NCBI GenBank assembly: GCA_037043455.1
Contig: JAWPHD010000083.1
Coordinates: 496,001 to 560,000, forward strand
Length of the DNA stretch: 64,000 bases
Source: Cyrtodaria siliqua
Lineage: Eukaryota; Mollusca; Bivalvia; Adapedonta; Hiatellidae
Direction of reading: 5' to 3'
Shown: piece after piece, positions 40,101-55,100 of the stretch
Layout: every line of letters begins with the position of its first letter
Numbering within the stretch: position 1 is the stretch's first letter
Made by a program: the position numbers and the translations under genes
Notes under the pieces: model-generated
The model's database searches: none
Told to the model about the DNA's origin: nothing
The model's input: only the letters and a program-made list of their open reading frames with translations

Positions 40101-43100
40101 ACACTGTGTAACTTTTGGTCCAACAAAAACACAAGATAATGAGAACAAAATTATAGTCTGTCAAATAACAGCCCAGGTATAACCATTTGATGTGAGGATC
40201 TCAGTTTTAGGTCATACAAATGACTGTTGAAGTTGAAAATACTTAAAAAAAGTTCATTCACAAATTGTCTGATCTGGTATCAAACTCACTGGATTATTAA
40301 GCAAGCTAGCTATCAATCTGGAAGTACTCATACATACGCAACCAATACTCATACATGTACTTGCATTAGTCATGGAGTATTCAACAGATAAACAACTCAC
40401 TTGGCTCTCCAATACTGAATGAGATGGACTTAGTACAGGTCGTTCCTGTTGTGCCACATGGGATATTCTCTGTCGTGATCTCGAATTTGATGGGGCTCTC
40501 GTCTGTGGACTTGGCAAACACATAGTCACAGTTGCCTTGGAACTCGTACGACTTTCCGTCGAAAGTTGTGTAATGTGAGTCTCCATATGCACTACACACG
40601 GCTGGGCAGTCCTTCTGATCGCAGACCCACAGGCGACTTCTGCATGTACTGTAATGGGAAATAGTATACAGTTCAAACCCTACATGGAGAAATAATGGCC
40701 TCTTTTCCTAACATTGAATTTCAAATAATGGTTTTTCATACAGGTTACCTGCAAATGCAGACATGTATTTTACTGTTTTCATCCTTCACTACTTAACACA
40801 AAAGACTGAGAGAATATGAAAACAAAGTCATGGTAGGTTGTCTTCCTATAAAAATGTGTAACACCCTTTCAATGATATGCCCATGCATCACTGCAGGCCT
40901 CACCTTCGTGACAACACAGACAGTCGCCCATCAGTATACAATAATTTATCTCACTTACCACTCATTACAGTCCATGCTGAACTTTTCTCCCTCCTTGTAA
41001 GCCACGCCGCCGTGATAACATGGACAGTCGCCCATTAAGATACAGTCTTTTCCTGCAATCAAATATCAGAGAAAACTCAAAGGATGGCAGAAAACTTGTA
41101 GGATGGCATCTAATGCACTATATTCAAGAGGCGACATATATGTTAAGGAAGTGCCAGTTAAACCACTAGCTTTATGCAACTTTAAACCTGTGTTTTCAAG
41201 CACTCTGTTTATAATTGAAATCCAAAAATGAATGGTATGCAATATTCGTTTGGTCTAAGACAATTTCAACCTTTTTTCTTCTTTTTTTTAAATTTTACCT
41301 TAAAATATTTATGAAAAATGTCTAAGTTTAAATGTACTTTATTTATGAATTGTTTTGTTTGAGGGCTCATCAACACTTTATTTAGAGCTGCCCCAGGAGA
41401 AGAGGAGAGGAGGCAGAGAAATCCAGATCACTCAACTCTTTATATTGGATATAATTCTCTGGTTCTTGTATATGCCATGTGGATAGACTGTAGCATTTGA
41501 GTTGGCCTAATTATATCATTAACATCAGTTTTAACTTCCTAAAACAGAAGGCTGTATTACTGTTTGCAATTAATTTTGTCTGTTGCATGTAGAAGCAAGG
41601 ATTCTGTACACGTACCTTCCTTCACATATCCCGACTGGCAGACACACCCATCTACGCATGTGGTAGTGTTGCACGTGGCTGCTGTTGCATTATGCATGTT
41701 TAAGCATGTGGCGGGACAATCAGAAATGCATGTGGAGTATTCTTGGTTGGGAGGACAGATGGGTTTTGTGCCAGCAATGTGGACGTCTATGCTGGGTTTC
41801 GCGCCACAAGTCCATCGCGCATTCAGGCAGGTGCTAAATTACAATATAAAACATTTAATATGGTCAAATTATACATTGACATTGTCCGATGAGCGTACTT
41901 GGAATTATATGCAAATTATAACAATGAGTTAGAAATTATATCAACAATAAAAGGTTCTAGCTAAAGATGTTTGTACATGCAGTTTAGTAGTTGTATCTTT
42001 TGTGTTCAATTACGTCATTATATAAGAAAGAAAACATAGAAGTCACTTTTAATAATAATTCTATAGAATTAGCAGAACAACATGTGCAACAAATAAGCCT
42101 TCGTATAAACTTCTAAACTTACCATATAAGGTCCCCGCGCTCCACCTTGGAATTGGCAGTAAATTCCTGACCGGAGAATTTGCAGGGACACTGGTTAATT
42201 TGAACGCAGTCGCCGTTGTCGTTAAGGGTCTGGTTGACTGGACAGCCGCAGCCCTCGGCACACTGGGAGGACTGGACACAGCCTGGATCATTGGCGATGT
42301 TGTTACAGGTTCGGGTGCACTCGTTGGGACACACCTGATACTCCTGTCCTCCGACACAAGGCACATCTGACACATGGGAAGTATGGGTATTATTTATATA
42401 TAGTAACGAACATATGCACACATTAGACATTATATTGCTATATGTTTCCGATAATATATTTGAACTTTACTATATTTGCTAGCAGGAACTATTATGAATT
42501 TTAGTCACATTACCATATTGAAGTCATCATATTTTAAAATCATTGGAAAATTTGGAAGGAAGAATGATTCATGAACTTTGATAAAAATTTACCAAGTGCT
42601 TTTGAAACAGCTTAAGTTTAAAGATATCAGACGAACACCATTGACCCTAATTGTCCTTTCCAAAAGTAAAAACAAACAGACAGACCAGGTGGACGGACGG
42701 ACAAACAGACAAGACAGACACAGATAATCACAATATCCTTGTAGACATTCCTGCAGCTACAGATTAGAGCCTACTTACGACATTCATCGATCATCATTCT
42801 CCATCGTATCTCCACGCCCTTAGCAGCGCACTGAGAGGCGTACTCTCCCACCATGGGACAGAGGCAGTCGCGAAGGTTCTCGGTACAGGCACACATGTCA
42901 AACATGCAGTCCTTGTAGAAGGCTTCCACGTCAACAAGATCATGGCACGCTGAAACATGTATCCAGATTCTCACTAGATGTAGTCTTTATCATTATTTCT
43001 TCATCATTTGAGAAAAATGTATCTTACTTCGAGAGATTTTATCATCAAAATTGTTTTTAATCTTCGTTCCAGATAATGTAAGAGATGTTTGTAATAAGGT

Positions 43101-46100
43101 TTTTTGTTTAGAACAGATTTGAGTGTGGAAAAAAACAATATTTTATTGCCTTTGATTACGTCTACTTAAAAATCTCCTCCAAATGATTACAATTATGTTA
43201 CAATTAGAATGTATTAAAAAGGTACCTGTCTTTTAATGAGGTGTAAAAATGAAGAGATCAGAACTTTCCACATTTACTGCACGTCTATTCATCAATGAGG
43301 TTGACCTTATCAAATTGTTTGGTTGCTGCCTACTTACCCATTTATGAAATCCTGGGTTGGGAAAACAGCAAACAAATATTTTTCAAAAGGGTTCTATATG
43401 TATTCTGTTTTCACTTACGTTTGAATATATCACTTTTCAAGTAGCCACAGTATTGGGCAGACTGGTTCTTCCGGTTTGCATTTTCCTCGCATGGATTTGA
43501 CGACGCATTTAGACTGACATCTTTACACGTGGGAACTGTCTTCCAACGATTACCGAAGGCGTTTGTGTTGGTCTCTATGTCACCCTCCTTTGTCTTGAAG
43601 TCATTCAGCTGTTTAAAATCGTAGGTTCCGCACAAACCTAAATAAAATCAAAATGAAAAGCTGATAATTTGCAAATATTTGTCATTTTGTTATAACACAA
43701 GCATGGTTACTGTCACATTTAATACATGTGGTCTCCATCAGGACAGGAGCCCTGAACGCAGTTGAATATATTCAAATCCTGACAATTTTGCTTGTAATAA
43801 AATAAGTTTTAACTAAAATGGCCCCTTATACAAATGCCCTCTATTAACCTGTTAAACACAACCTCTTAATTTAGGTGATCATTTTATACCGATAACACGT
43901 GGCCCGTGTGATATATATCCTCTTAACAGAACTGAAGGGAGTTTTAAGGGGATTGGGGCGAGTTGAATGTCCTTTTATAGCCCAGCCTAATTTATTAACC
44001 AATAATTTTCTTGACTTTTTTTTCTCTGTTTAATATATGATAAACGCAGCATATTTTAATAGTATTCTTTCCTTTTCCTTTTTAAATTTTTTTTTTTTTT
44101 ATTTTTTTATTTTTGTATCAGTTTTACATATTTCTTTAATAAAAATGTTTTCTGCTACTCTTCAAAGATTTGAAGCCCCATATGAAGTAATAGTTACAGG
44201 TATGATGTATTAAAAACAAAAACATGCAAAAAAAACCGTCGTTTCATAAAGAAATGTGCACAGGTCCGCGTGGTTGGTCTGGATTATGCAAGTTTTCCAA
44301 TTAACCATGTGGACCTACGCACATTTATTTATAAAACCTGAGCATACTGATGTTTTTTTAAATTTATATTTGGACATCCATAATTCTTCAAACTGCTCTC
44401 AGTCCCTTTATTGGGGCAGTCAAATAATCTTTTAGTTAGCTTACCCATTGTCTTGTTAATAAACTCTGGTGGGGCAGTTATGTAGGCCCTTGTACGTCCA
44501 TCCCAGAGTACGGTGATACCGTTTGACAGCTCAGCCTTCATGAACAGGGAGGACACCATGTAGATTTTGATACCGTTGCCCTCGTAGGGCAGGGATGTGA
44601 TCTCCGTGCCATCAACATACAGCTGGTGATTGTGATCCATCTTAATCTGGTGTCCGTCGATGTTGATTGTGATACTCTTGGTGCAGGAGGCCTCGCCGTG
44701 CCCACACTTAATGTTGTCCGTGATGATGTCGAAGTGGGGGTCGTAGATCATGTAGTATGAGCACTGGCCCATGAAGTCGTAACGCATGCCGTCAAAGGTC
44801 ATGTAATGGGGGTCGCCTGTGGCTGAACATGTAGCTTCACAACGTTTGGTGGTACACTGCCATGCACCATTCAGACAGGTACTAGAGAAACATAAGTTAT
44901 AATGTTCTGGATTAAAAATTCAGACCAATACATGAACACTGTACTTTGTTTAATTGGTTTAGTTTGCCTGTTTATACACAGTTTACACTGACTTACTGTA
45001 GAAAAATTAATAGTCAATTACAACTTCATCGCAAGTGTAACCTTTTAATGTTTGCAAAAAATATTGACAGTTTAATCTTTAGAATAATATCCAATTAAAT
45101 TAATTTGCGTCGAGTCTTCATTGGAAGATAAATCAATCAAGTGTTTGTCACTATAGCTTTTAATATATAGACAAAAGCAGAATCAAGCATGAAACAAAAA
45201 ATCATTGAATGCATAAATTTGAGATAAATTCTTTAGCCTTTAAACTTAATATCCAGTAGAAGTATATAAAGATTGCTTGGTGTCAAACATAGTCTGGTTT
45301 ATATGAAGTCTGTCTCACCATTTATTACATTCCTTGTTGACCACGTCGCCACTTTTATACTCTTTGCCATTCAGAGTGCACGGGCACTGGCTCTGAACGA
45401 TGCACGTGTCATCGAGCAACACCAAGCCATCAGGACAGAAACATCCGTCAATGCACGAGTTGTCCTCGCAACTGGCTGCTGGCGACGTACACGTCTTCTG
45501 GCACATACTTCCACATTCTTTGTGTACCTGATTGGAAGGGCACTGCACAGCTGTAAGTAAAGATTTACCAATCATTATTTTAACACTGTCGTCATGGGTA
45601 ATATCCGACAGGGAGAATAAATGGATCATTTGTTAACCAAAAACTTTGCAAATTAGTATTTTAAAAACCGATCAGAATTCGTTTTTAATATAAAAAACAA
45701 ATTTGAAAAAATTCCTTCATATCAATTTGTCAATGCCTTTCTATTACCGTTATGCATAAAAAGAACCCCCCAGATATTTGTTATTGTTTTTGAACAAAAC
45801 AGGCTTCATGTGCGTTTTAATGTGCACGAATGTTAAAAAAGAAATACAACAAATGCAATACTTACGACAGAGTTGAGCTGATCTCCATGTGATCGGTATT
45901 TTTGCTTCAAGACATGCGCGTGAGTATGCCTCAAAACTGCTGCATCTGCAATCTTGTCCCGTATTAGCACAGCAGTCCTCCTTGCAGGCGGATATGTATG
46001 GGGCGGGGTCAACCGCCTGTCAATTAACAAAACTTGATTGGTTACAATTTGATTGTTGCAAAAGTAAAAAAAGAAATTTAATAAATAAAGATAACACCTT

Positions 46101-49100
46101 TTTTAGCTGATATTTTTGTTTGCTTTTTAATGCAGACAAAAAGTGTTGTCAATCAATTTGATTTCTTCAATATTGTTCACAAATATAGCAAGCAGGAGAA
46201 GTAGTTTAATGTGGCGAAAGAATAAGTTTAAGTAATAAAAGCATGTAAGGTCCATTTTTCTTAGTTGTTTACTACTTACATGATGACAGGTGGCGAACTC
46301 TGAAGCCATCAGTCCATCACACGCTGTCGTGGCTGTACTTATATCCTGGGGGGTGGCGCTGCTACATCCATCTTGCTGGGTGTCTGGGCAGGTCTCTGTA
46401 GAAAAAAATGTGTCAGTTTAAAAAGGCTCCATATGAATGTCAGTCGGGTTCATGTCAATGTCCAGTGTGTCCATTAAAAAATACATGAACAATGAAAGTC
46501 ATACATTGATGTTATACTCATATGTATTGTTGATCTTGCAGGGTTGCCAGTCGGTCGGTAATTAGGGGCGATATTCATATACCTATTATATACACTTTAG
46601 TTATCACATTATTATACCACAAAAACTAGGCTACTAAATCTCATGTGAGAGAATAAAAGGAGATAATTCCCAAAAATTCTATAACTGATCATGTTTTACA
46701 CAAAATATAATAATATTGTATTACGGTGTATTAATTAAAGCTGAGGATATATTAACTATTAAATAATTGTGCTTAGTATAATACCGGTAGTTACTTTTAT
46801 AAAGGATTCACATCTGATGTCAGATAAACGTTGTAATGTACAAGCAGATACTTTTACTGAAAGTGTTTTGTTCTGAGTAGGATCAAATGTATTTATATAT
46901 AACAGTTTAAAAACTAAAAGGTGTGGGAGTTTACAATTCTATAAAATCTCACACTTTAGTTATCACATTATTATACCACAAAAAATAGGCTACTAAATCT
47001 TATGTGAGAGAATAAAAGGAGATAATTCTCAAAAATTCTATAACTGATCATGTTTTACACAATTACAAAATATAATAATATTGTATTACGGTGGTCATTT
47101 GTCTGGTTTGTTTGATGAACATAGTGAAGTAGAAGAGAAAGTGAAACTACCACCTACCACCAGCTAAGGATCTCTTCCATGTACTGGCAAAGGTGGCCGG
47201 CTCTGTGACGACATTACCGATGTCCGTTGTGAAGTCATTTGTCTGGTCACCATCAAATGTACCACAGAGACCCTGAGTTTTACCCTTGAGATCATCTGTC
47301 ACCGTCACAAATATCATCTCGTATCCATCCCAGCGCACCTCGAACCCCAGGCTACTGCGAACAATTATATAATGGCTGACCTTCTCGAAAATCACTCCAC
47401 CTTGGTTGCTAGGTATCGAAATTGCTGCACCGTTCCAGTTAACACTTGGACCGTTGGCATCTCTCTGGAGAGATATGACCTCATTTCCAAGGTAAATTTC
47501 CAACTCTCGCTTGCAGCGGTGACCAGCAATGCAGTTTTTGTCGTTCTGAACATGAATGTGGAACGAGTTGGCAGCAGCGTCTTTGACGAGGACGTATTGA
47601 CAGGAACCCTTGTAGTGGTAAACCTTGTTGTCAAATGTACGATAATGGTCCTGACCCCATGCAACACATCTGGCACTTCCTGTAGTGGGATGGGTCGTAC
47701 TCACCGGCACGTGAGTGGCATTAATGACTGCGGATTCTAGAGAAATAAATAAAGTATCAAACAGTGGATTTCCAGAGTGGCATTAATGACTGGATTCTAG
47801 AGAAATAAATAAAGTATCAAACACGGAATTTCCAGAGTGGCATTAATGGCTGGATTCTAGAGAACTAAATAAAGTATCAAACAGTGAATTCCAGAGTGGC
47901 ATTAATGGCTGGATTCTAGAGAACTAAATAAAGTATCAAACACGGAATTTCCAGAGTGGCATTAATGGCTGGATTCTAGAGAACTAAATAAAGTATCAAA
48001 CAGTGAATTTCCAGAGTGGCATTAATGGCTGGATTCTAGAGAACTAAATAAAGTATCAAACAGTGAATTTCCAGAGTGGCATTAATGGCTGGATTCCATC
48101 CCCCTAGTGTGTGATATATAATAGAGTATGATCTCATCGAGTTGGCCGATTTAAACACCTTGAGTCCTCGACCACCTTGATGTTTAAATCAACCAACTCG
48201 ATGAGCCCATACTCTATCTATTACATATCACACACTAGTGTGATAGCAGTGATTTTAATTCCGTCATTTTATCAGGCGGGTAATAAAACGGATTACAATA
48301 ATGAATCCCTAAATTTATTATGATCCCAACCAGAGAAACTTGTCATTATAATCTACAGCATTATGATTTACAACATAATCATTACACCTTTGTAGATAAG
48401 AAAAAATAAATTACAACCTGTACTATGAAGCTTTGATTAAGTAAACAAATCCCTGTTAAAGTAGTTCGACAACACAAAGTGGATGCCAAGCCATTTAACA
48501 ACTCACATCCACTAATGACATTTCATTTCAAAATATTTATCTATTTATTTATTTATTAGGCTCTCCTCATGGTTTATTAGTTTATTAGCCTGATTTGTTT
48601 CAGTTTTGGCCTCTTACGATCAGCCTAGGAAATGATCTTACAGGTTGCGCCCCCCTTTGGGAGACAGTGGAGGTGGTGTCCCCCTTTGGGAGACAATGGT
48701 GGTTGTGTCCCCCTTTGGGAGACAGTGGAGGTTGTGTCACCCTTTGGGAGACAGTGCATGTACGCGATAGATGGTGAGTTCATGTGGGCGTAGTATAAAT
48801 AGACGCGGCAGCCCCCTAGGCCTTGGTCTATCTATAAAACACACTGCTGAAGCACTTACGACACAATAAGTATGTACATAAATGTTCTCTGAGTACATTT
48901 TGTAGTATGTGGTACGCGGCACTATAACCAATTAGGCATCAGCTCAAATAAAGAGAATGAAAAGAAAGGGAAGAAAAATGCAGAAGAGAAATATGTATAG
49001 AAGAACGTGCTTACCTGCGACACAGTTTGGGATCTCGGACAGTGGTGGTAACCATTGACCATCAGGTGTGCATTTGTATGAAGGTGAGATCGCCCACATC

Positions 49101-52100
49101 GGTTTGAATCCCTGATTGCACGTGGCAGTGCATACTGCCCCTGAAGTATCCTTGTTGCATGTGACCTTGCCATTTTGTGGGTCTGCAGGACTGGCGCAGT
49201 TACTGTCAGCTAAATTTAGAAATATATATTTTTTGATTATATGAAGGTACTGTAACCTAATGCCAGAAATCCAGACTGAGACCAACCATTGTTTTTAATA
49301 AGATTGCCAATATGTGTGAGATTACTAGCTCACAAGCATTTTAGTCTCACCTCAAACTTTGTGTTTCACTACAAAGTCTATACTCTATGAGTAAAAAGTA
49401 ATAATCAAGCTTGTTCCTAATTTTTGTTTAGCATTTAAAACAAGAACAGTAAACAATTTGTTTAAAATGAAATCATGCCAATATTAAGTTTTTCCGTATT
49501 GCCATTGGTTTTTAACAAATCTTTATCTTCAAGGGACCCGATAAGACATATCGATCAGTGGTGTAGCTGCTTATAGCCTGAGTTATAGGCACTGCAGGCC
49601 CAGGCCGACAATGTTTCCCCAGATGATTTGTGAGTTGTGCTTATTCCCCAAAAAACTCCCCAGAAGTGATTAAATTGCACCATTTTACGTTTATTTATTT
49701 TTTAAAGCTGAGGACTGTGCCCCGATACACCCTAGCATCTTAGTATTGTGCTCAATTGATTGGGCCTACAAATTAAAATTGGCCAGCTACGCCCCTGTCA
49801 GTAAATGTCGTGACCAATATGTTGTGGCAATAAGCGATTTCAAAATAAATATCCATGCACATTTTCTGTCGATACTTACGATACTGGCACTGTCCGCCCA
49901 TGAAGCCGTTTGTACATGCGCAAGTGTCTGGTAGCAGGCATGTTCCACCGTTCTGACAATCGGGATTGCACACAGCTGTAAATGAATAATAAATAATGAA
50001 GGCTAAAGTCACTAGACTTCTAGTGCCATTAGTGGGTAGCAGCTCTTTATTTGCTAGCCTTGCAGCAACATTGAACGATTGCCAGAATATGTGCCACAAT
50101 CCGAAGTCCTACTTTGCATACAGTACAACAACCGCTCCAAAAAATTTAAAAGTAGTCTGCCGCCGTTTTCTTGTTATTAATCTAAGTCACATAGATGTGC
50201 GCTTGCATGTAAAAAACGCACAACAACCCTTTTCCACACTTTGAGTAAAAACGTCCACATTTTCTAAAAATGCCCCCTCAAACTACTTACAGATTGGTCA
50301 TAACACGCATCCCACGAAACCAACACTCCCCCGCTGCTCCCTCGCCCCTTCCCTCCCGTCCGCCACGATGCACACGTCATTTATTTTTTATAATCACCAT
50401 GATCACTTGGTGAACAAATATAATATGACCAACCAACTATTTAAGAAGTATGTTAGAACGTCTCTTGACAACTAATAATCACACATGTGGACATATTCAT
50501 GCATGCACGTTTTCCATTTATGCATGTACTTTTTTCCATTCATGCACGCATGCATGCACCTTTTCCATTCATGCATGTACTTTTTCCATTCATGCATGTA
50601 CTTTCCCATTAATGCATGTACTTTTTCATTCATGTATCTACTTTTTCCATTCATGCATGTACTTTTCCCATGCAGTCATGTACTTTTTCCATTCATGCAT
50701 ATTTTTTCATTCATGCACGTACTTTTTCCATTCATGCATGTACTTTTTCCTTTCATGCATGTACTTTTTCAATTCATGCATGTACGTTTTCCATTCATGC
50801 ATGTACGTTTTCCATTCATGCATGTATGCTTTCCATTTTAAGTTTAGATAGTATGGTACTGGTTGTGTTGGAAGATATGACTAAATGTTTGAAGTTTAAC
50901 TAACATTCATTTCATTCCGATCTAAGTTCAGTTTAGTTTAATTAACACAATAGTAAGGCAAGTTTTGACAATGGGACGTTTTGACTGGATACGAATGACG
51001 ACCATAATGAAGCTCTATGTTTTACTTACGGACGCAATCAGGAATATCCTTGCCAGGTGGGTCAAACCATTCACCGAACATCTGGTCGCATTCCCGCTTG
51101 TCCGAGACCATTCCCGTGGGAAACTTCCATCCTTGGTCACATGACGCAGTACAAGAACTGGTAAAACAGAGTTTATATTTTAGGCTACGTTTATTAGACC
51201 TATTGGCTATACAGAGTGCCTATAGTGATTATAAACACAGTAGTTCATACAGTTGTTACTATACAAGGACCTACTAGAGGTAAAATATGATGGAGGGAAA
51301 CATCAAGAACACTAACACATTTCGACTGTAAATAAAGCTGTGTATTTTGCAGTTTGTATATTTAATAGGAAAAAGAGACCCCATGGCCTAGCGGGTAGCA
51401 TGCACGACTCTGAATCTTGACGGAGAACACGGGGATTTCGGTGTGCCCTTAGGCAAGACACTTCCATTGGTTTCATTCGGATGGGGACGTTAACCATGGC
51501 GGTCCCTTGTATCGGAGTCTAATCACCGAGCAAGTTAAACAATTTGTTTGCTTGTATGGTGTTTACCGTCATTATCAACACATGTAAGGTTATATATGAC
51601 GGTCGATTTTTTGTGGTGGAGGCAGATCACACACTTTTCCTGTGTAGAACCAGTACTGTACACCTCCCGCCATCCGTAAGTTAAATAATATAGTCGATCG
51701 TAGGTGTAGGGCAGAGTTCCTGGATTCCTATGTATCCTCCCCCTCTCTCTGGGGCGGCTCTAAATAACCCAATGTATCCTCCCCCTCTCTCTGGGGCGGC
51801 TCTAAATAACCCAAACAATGAGTCGATAAGCCGTTAAACATAACCAGAACGCTATCAGTCAATTAGTTACTGCAGAACACTGAATACAACACAACACTTA
51901 CTAGAAAGGGAAGCCTGATCCGCACGCAATCGTACCATGTGCTGGCGCTGGAAGGGGCTGGCATAGATTGCCACCTAAAAGAAACAATACACACAGTCAA
52001 GAGATTATAGTCTTTATTAGTGTTAGTACATAGTTTCAAAGTTAATATTTGATAATATTTTCAGACAAAATGCAAAACGTTCAATTATAATGTATGTATT

Positions 52101-55100
52101 TCTGTAATGCTAAATGTTACCAGGCGCCGGTTTAAGTATCTACTCAGATCTAGTTAATTACATAAAACCTTTACTATAAGTGTTTGTTCTAAGAATTGTT
52201 TTATGTAATGAAAAATTGTTCGATAAAACCAGTTTCGCTGAGTCAACACTTAAATTTAATTAAAATTGGGGGAGTGTGGGGGAGGGCGGCTGAGTGGTGC
52301 GGGGAGAAATATTCTAAGCTAGCTAAGAGATATCTAATGTATGACGATGAAACACATTTCAGCTAAGTTTTTCTTAGTTAAGTTTTTAAGTAAAACTTTA
52401 GGAATTGTAAGTGATACCGCTACCAGATGTAGACACACGACAATCTTCATTTGTTTAAAACTCGCCACGTTTCTACACTAATTGAGGATATTTGCAAATC
52501 ATTTATAATAATTATTTGAATAGTTAAACACCCATATTGGTTTTGCATATTACTATTTTTTGATTATATTTCACCAATAATATATATAAAGTTAACACCG
52601 AAGAATAATTGAACACTCCAACTTGTATTAAGTTGTATTTCAATGTATGCAAGTCAGGCAGATTCAAATCACCTTTAAGTTTTAACAAACAAAAATACAC
52701 AACGAAATATGAGATGTTTTGCTATAATATCTGGTATATCAATTCAATGTGTTAAAACGTTACCACAAGTGCTTTAAGCGTTACCAAACACCTAATCACG
52801 GGCTTTCATATACCACATTGACTATAATCTCCTCATATCCTTCCAATGCTGATAAATCCATTCAAAGCTATATCACTGATCCCACGGCGCTTTAGCCAGG
52901 TTTAAGGCAGTTTCAATTTGTTTAATTCTGACACCCCACCGTCAGTTTCAGACAAATCAATTGAAAGGGTGCGATAACTAGATCCTGAGTTACGGAGTTC
53001 GAATCTATTACACTAAGTTACCTGGATGGTGAAATACGTCAGGTCATGTGAATACTGAGATTTTTACCGTTCACCTTTTGGAGGAAGGATTTTCAAGAAA
53101 TAGACACAATGGTAGACAGTGTCATTGCCAATCCATATAAACATGATAAATCTCTTGATATGATAATAAATTAATTACTGTTTAGCAAAAAGGATGATTT
53201 AATCAATTCGTTTCCATTCTAATAATTAATATGTTTTGTTATGTTGTGTACAGCATGAACATATCACTTGTTTAAACCAAAATACAAAATACAAATACAG
53301 TGTAATAATATTTTTTATTTGTATTCGTAATCATATTTATAAATTGTAAATTAAAAACAATTACATACCGTTGGCTCCGGGGTTGTTTACTAAATCCGAA
53401 AATGGGTCTGAAAAAAATTAAATGGAATCACAATATACATAGACATTACGAAGATCATACATAGGTTATATGTGTTAGATTACGTCCGGTTGAGCGGATC
53501 TATGTTTATAAATGTATGCGTAAACAAACACATCTCCCTATTACTCGTATTATATAAGCAAACTTAATTTTTTACTAAGTTTATTTCCAAAGCTTTTTAT
53601 TTTCAAGTAAATTGCAGAGAGAATATATACACAATGGCGGTAAAAGGTTTGATTTCAGTGAATCCTCTAAATGACCGTATCTACATTAAACGACACCTGC
53701 ATGTAAGTACCCCAGTTACATTTCATTTCATATCTTTTAAACGGAATGTGCAGTTTTAATTAATAATCGTATGAAAACTCATCTTACTCGGATTGATTTA
53801 AAGAACGTGTTCAAAATGTTAGCAAATAATGATGAAACATACATGTTTTATTAGCATTACATTATATATACATTATATATACATTATATATATACATTAT
53901 ATATACATTATATATATACATTATATATACATTATATATACATTATATACACATTATATATACATTATATAGACACATTATATATATATACATTATATAT
54001 ACATTTTTTTATTCCTTTTTTATTTTTTTTATTTATTTTTTTTTACTGTTTTTTTGTATGTGTTGTAATTATTTAAAAATGGAAGTGATAATATTTAACC
54101 GCGAACATCATTAGTGCTTATATATAATATATATATACATATATATACATTCACATTATATATATACATTAGATATACATTATATATACATTAGATATAC
54201 ATTATATATACATTATATATATATTATATATAAGCACTAATGATGTTCGCGGTTAAATATTATCACTTCCATTTTTAAATAATTACAACACATACAAAAA
54301 AACACTAAAAAAAATAAATAAAAAAAGGAATAAAATATTTTTTTGTTACATAACCATTGCGTTATAGAATCTTACATAACCATTGCGTTATAGAATCTAG
54401 ATGCAACTGGTCAAATAACCTGTGAAATACCCAGAGGCGTCCATGTGCGCTTTAACAACATGCAATGATTGACTGTTTAACATTTATATTTAAACGACGA
54501 GATTAATATAAGGAACCGGAACTGGGGACCGAATCATGGGAACTAATTAACTAGTTTCTAAGGAATCAAGAACCGGAAGCTGCTGTTTGTGTTGCATGTT
54601 TCATCTAAAAAAAATCATTATTAGTATTACCATCAATATTTTTGACAATACTAAATCAATTATATATCAATGGCACTGGATTTTTTTAATGGCAAGTAAA
54701 AGTACCTTTATTTTGAAAATCGGTTGAGAAATAAATATGTTTCAGTCAAAATACATTTTGACAGCGCTTTTCCTAGGTAAATTCCTTGTTTCTGGGCAGA
54801 AAACTTAGCACATTTCAAATAACTTCAATTAGCTTTTAATTTGTTTCATTTAAACGTTCAGGTTTACCCTTTTTGGACAGAAATATTTTTTTAAAACTAA
54901 TTATTGGTGAAATTATATCATCATTTTCCACCCATTGCCTTCCATTGTTATCTGACCATTCATACACTGAAGGTCTCCCCATTGCCTTCTATTGTTATCT
55001 GACCATGTTTAAAAACCTGTGGAAAACAAACCTGGACACTGGGAAACTTACTACTTCATGCTATTACAATTCAACAAGAGATAGGAGTCGTTAGTTTCTT

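Noticed and set aside
40254..40676. Minus-strand 140-codon frame at exon 18
   Set aside because: Alternative frame over exon 18; the VWD start motif [10 protein letters not shown] is in the other frame.
50450..50851. Plus-strand His/Cys/Phe-rich frame of 133 codons
   Set aside because: Direct translation of the 22-bp minisatellite TTCCATTCATGCATGTACTTT; no other coding sign.
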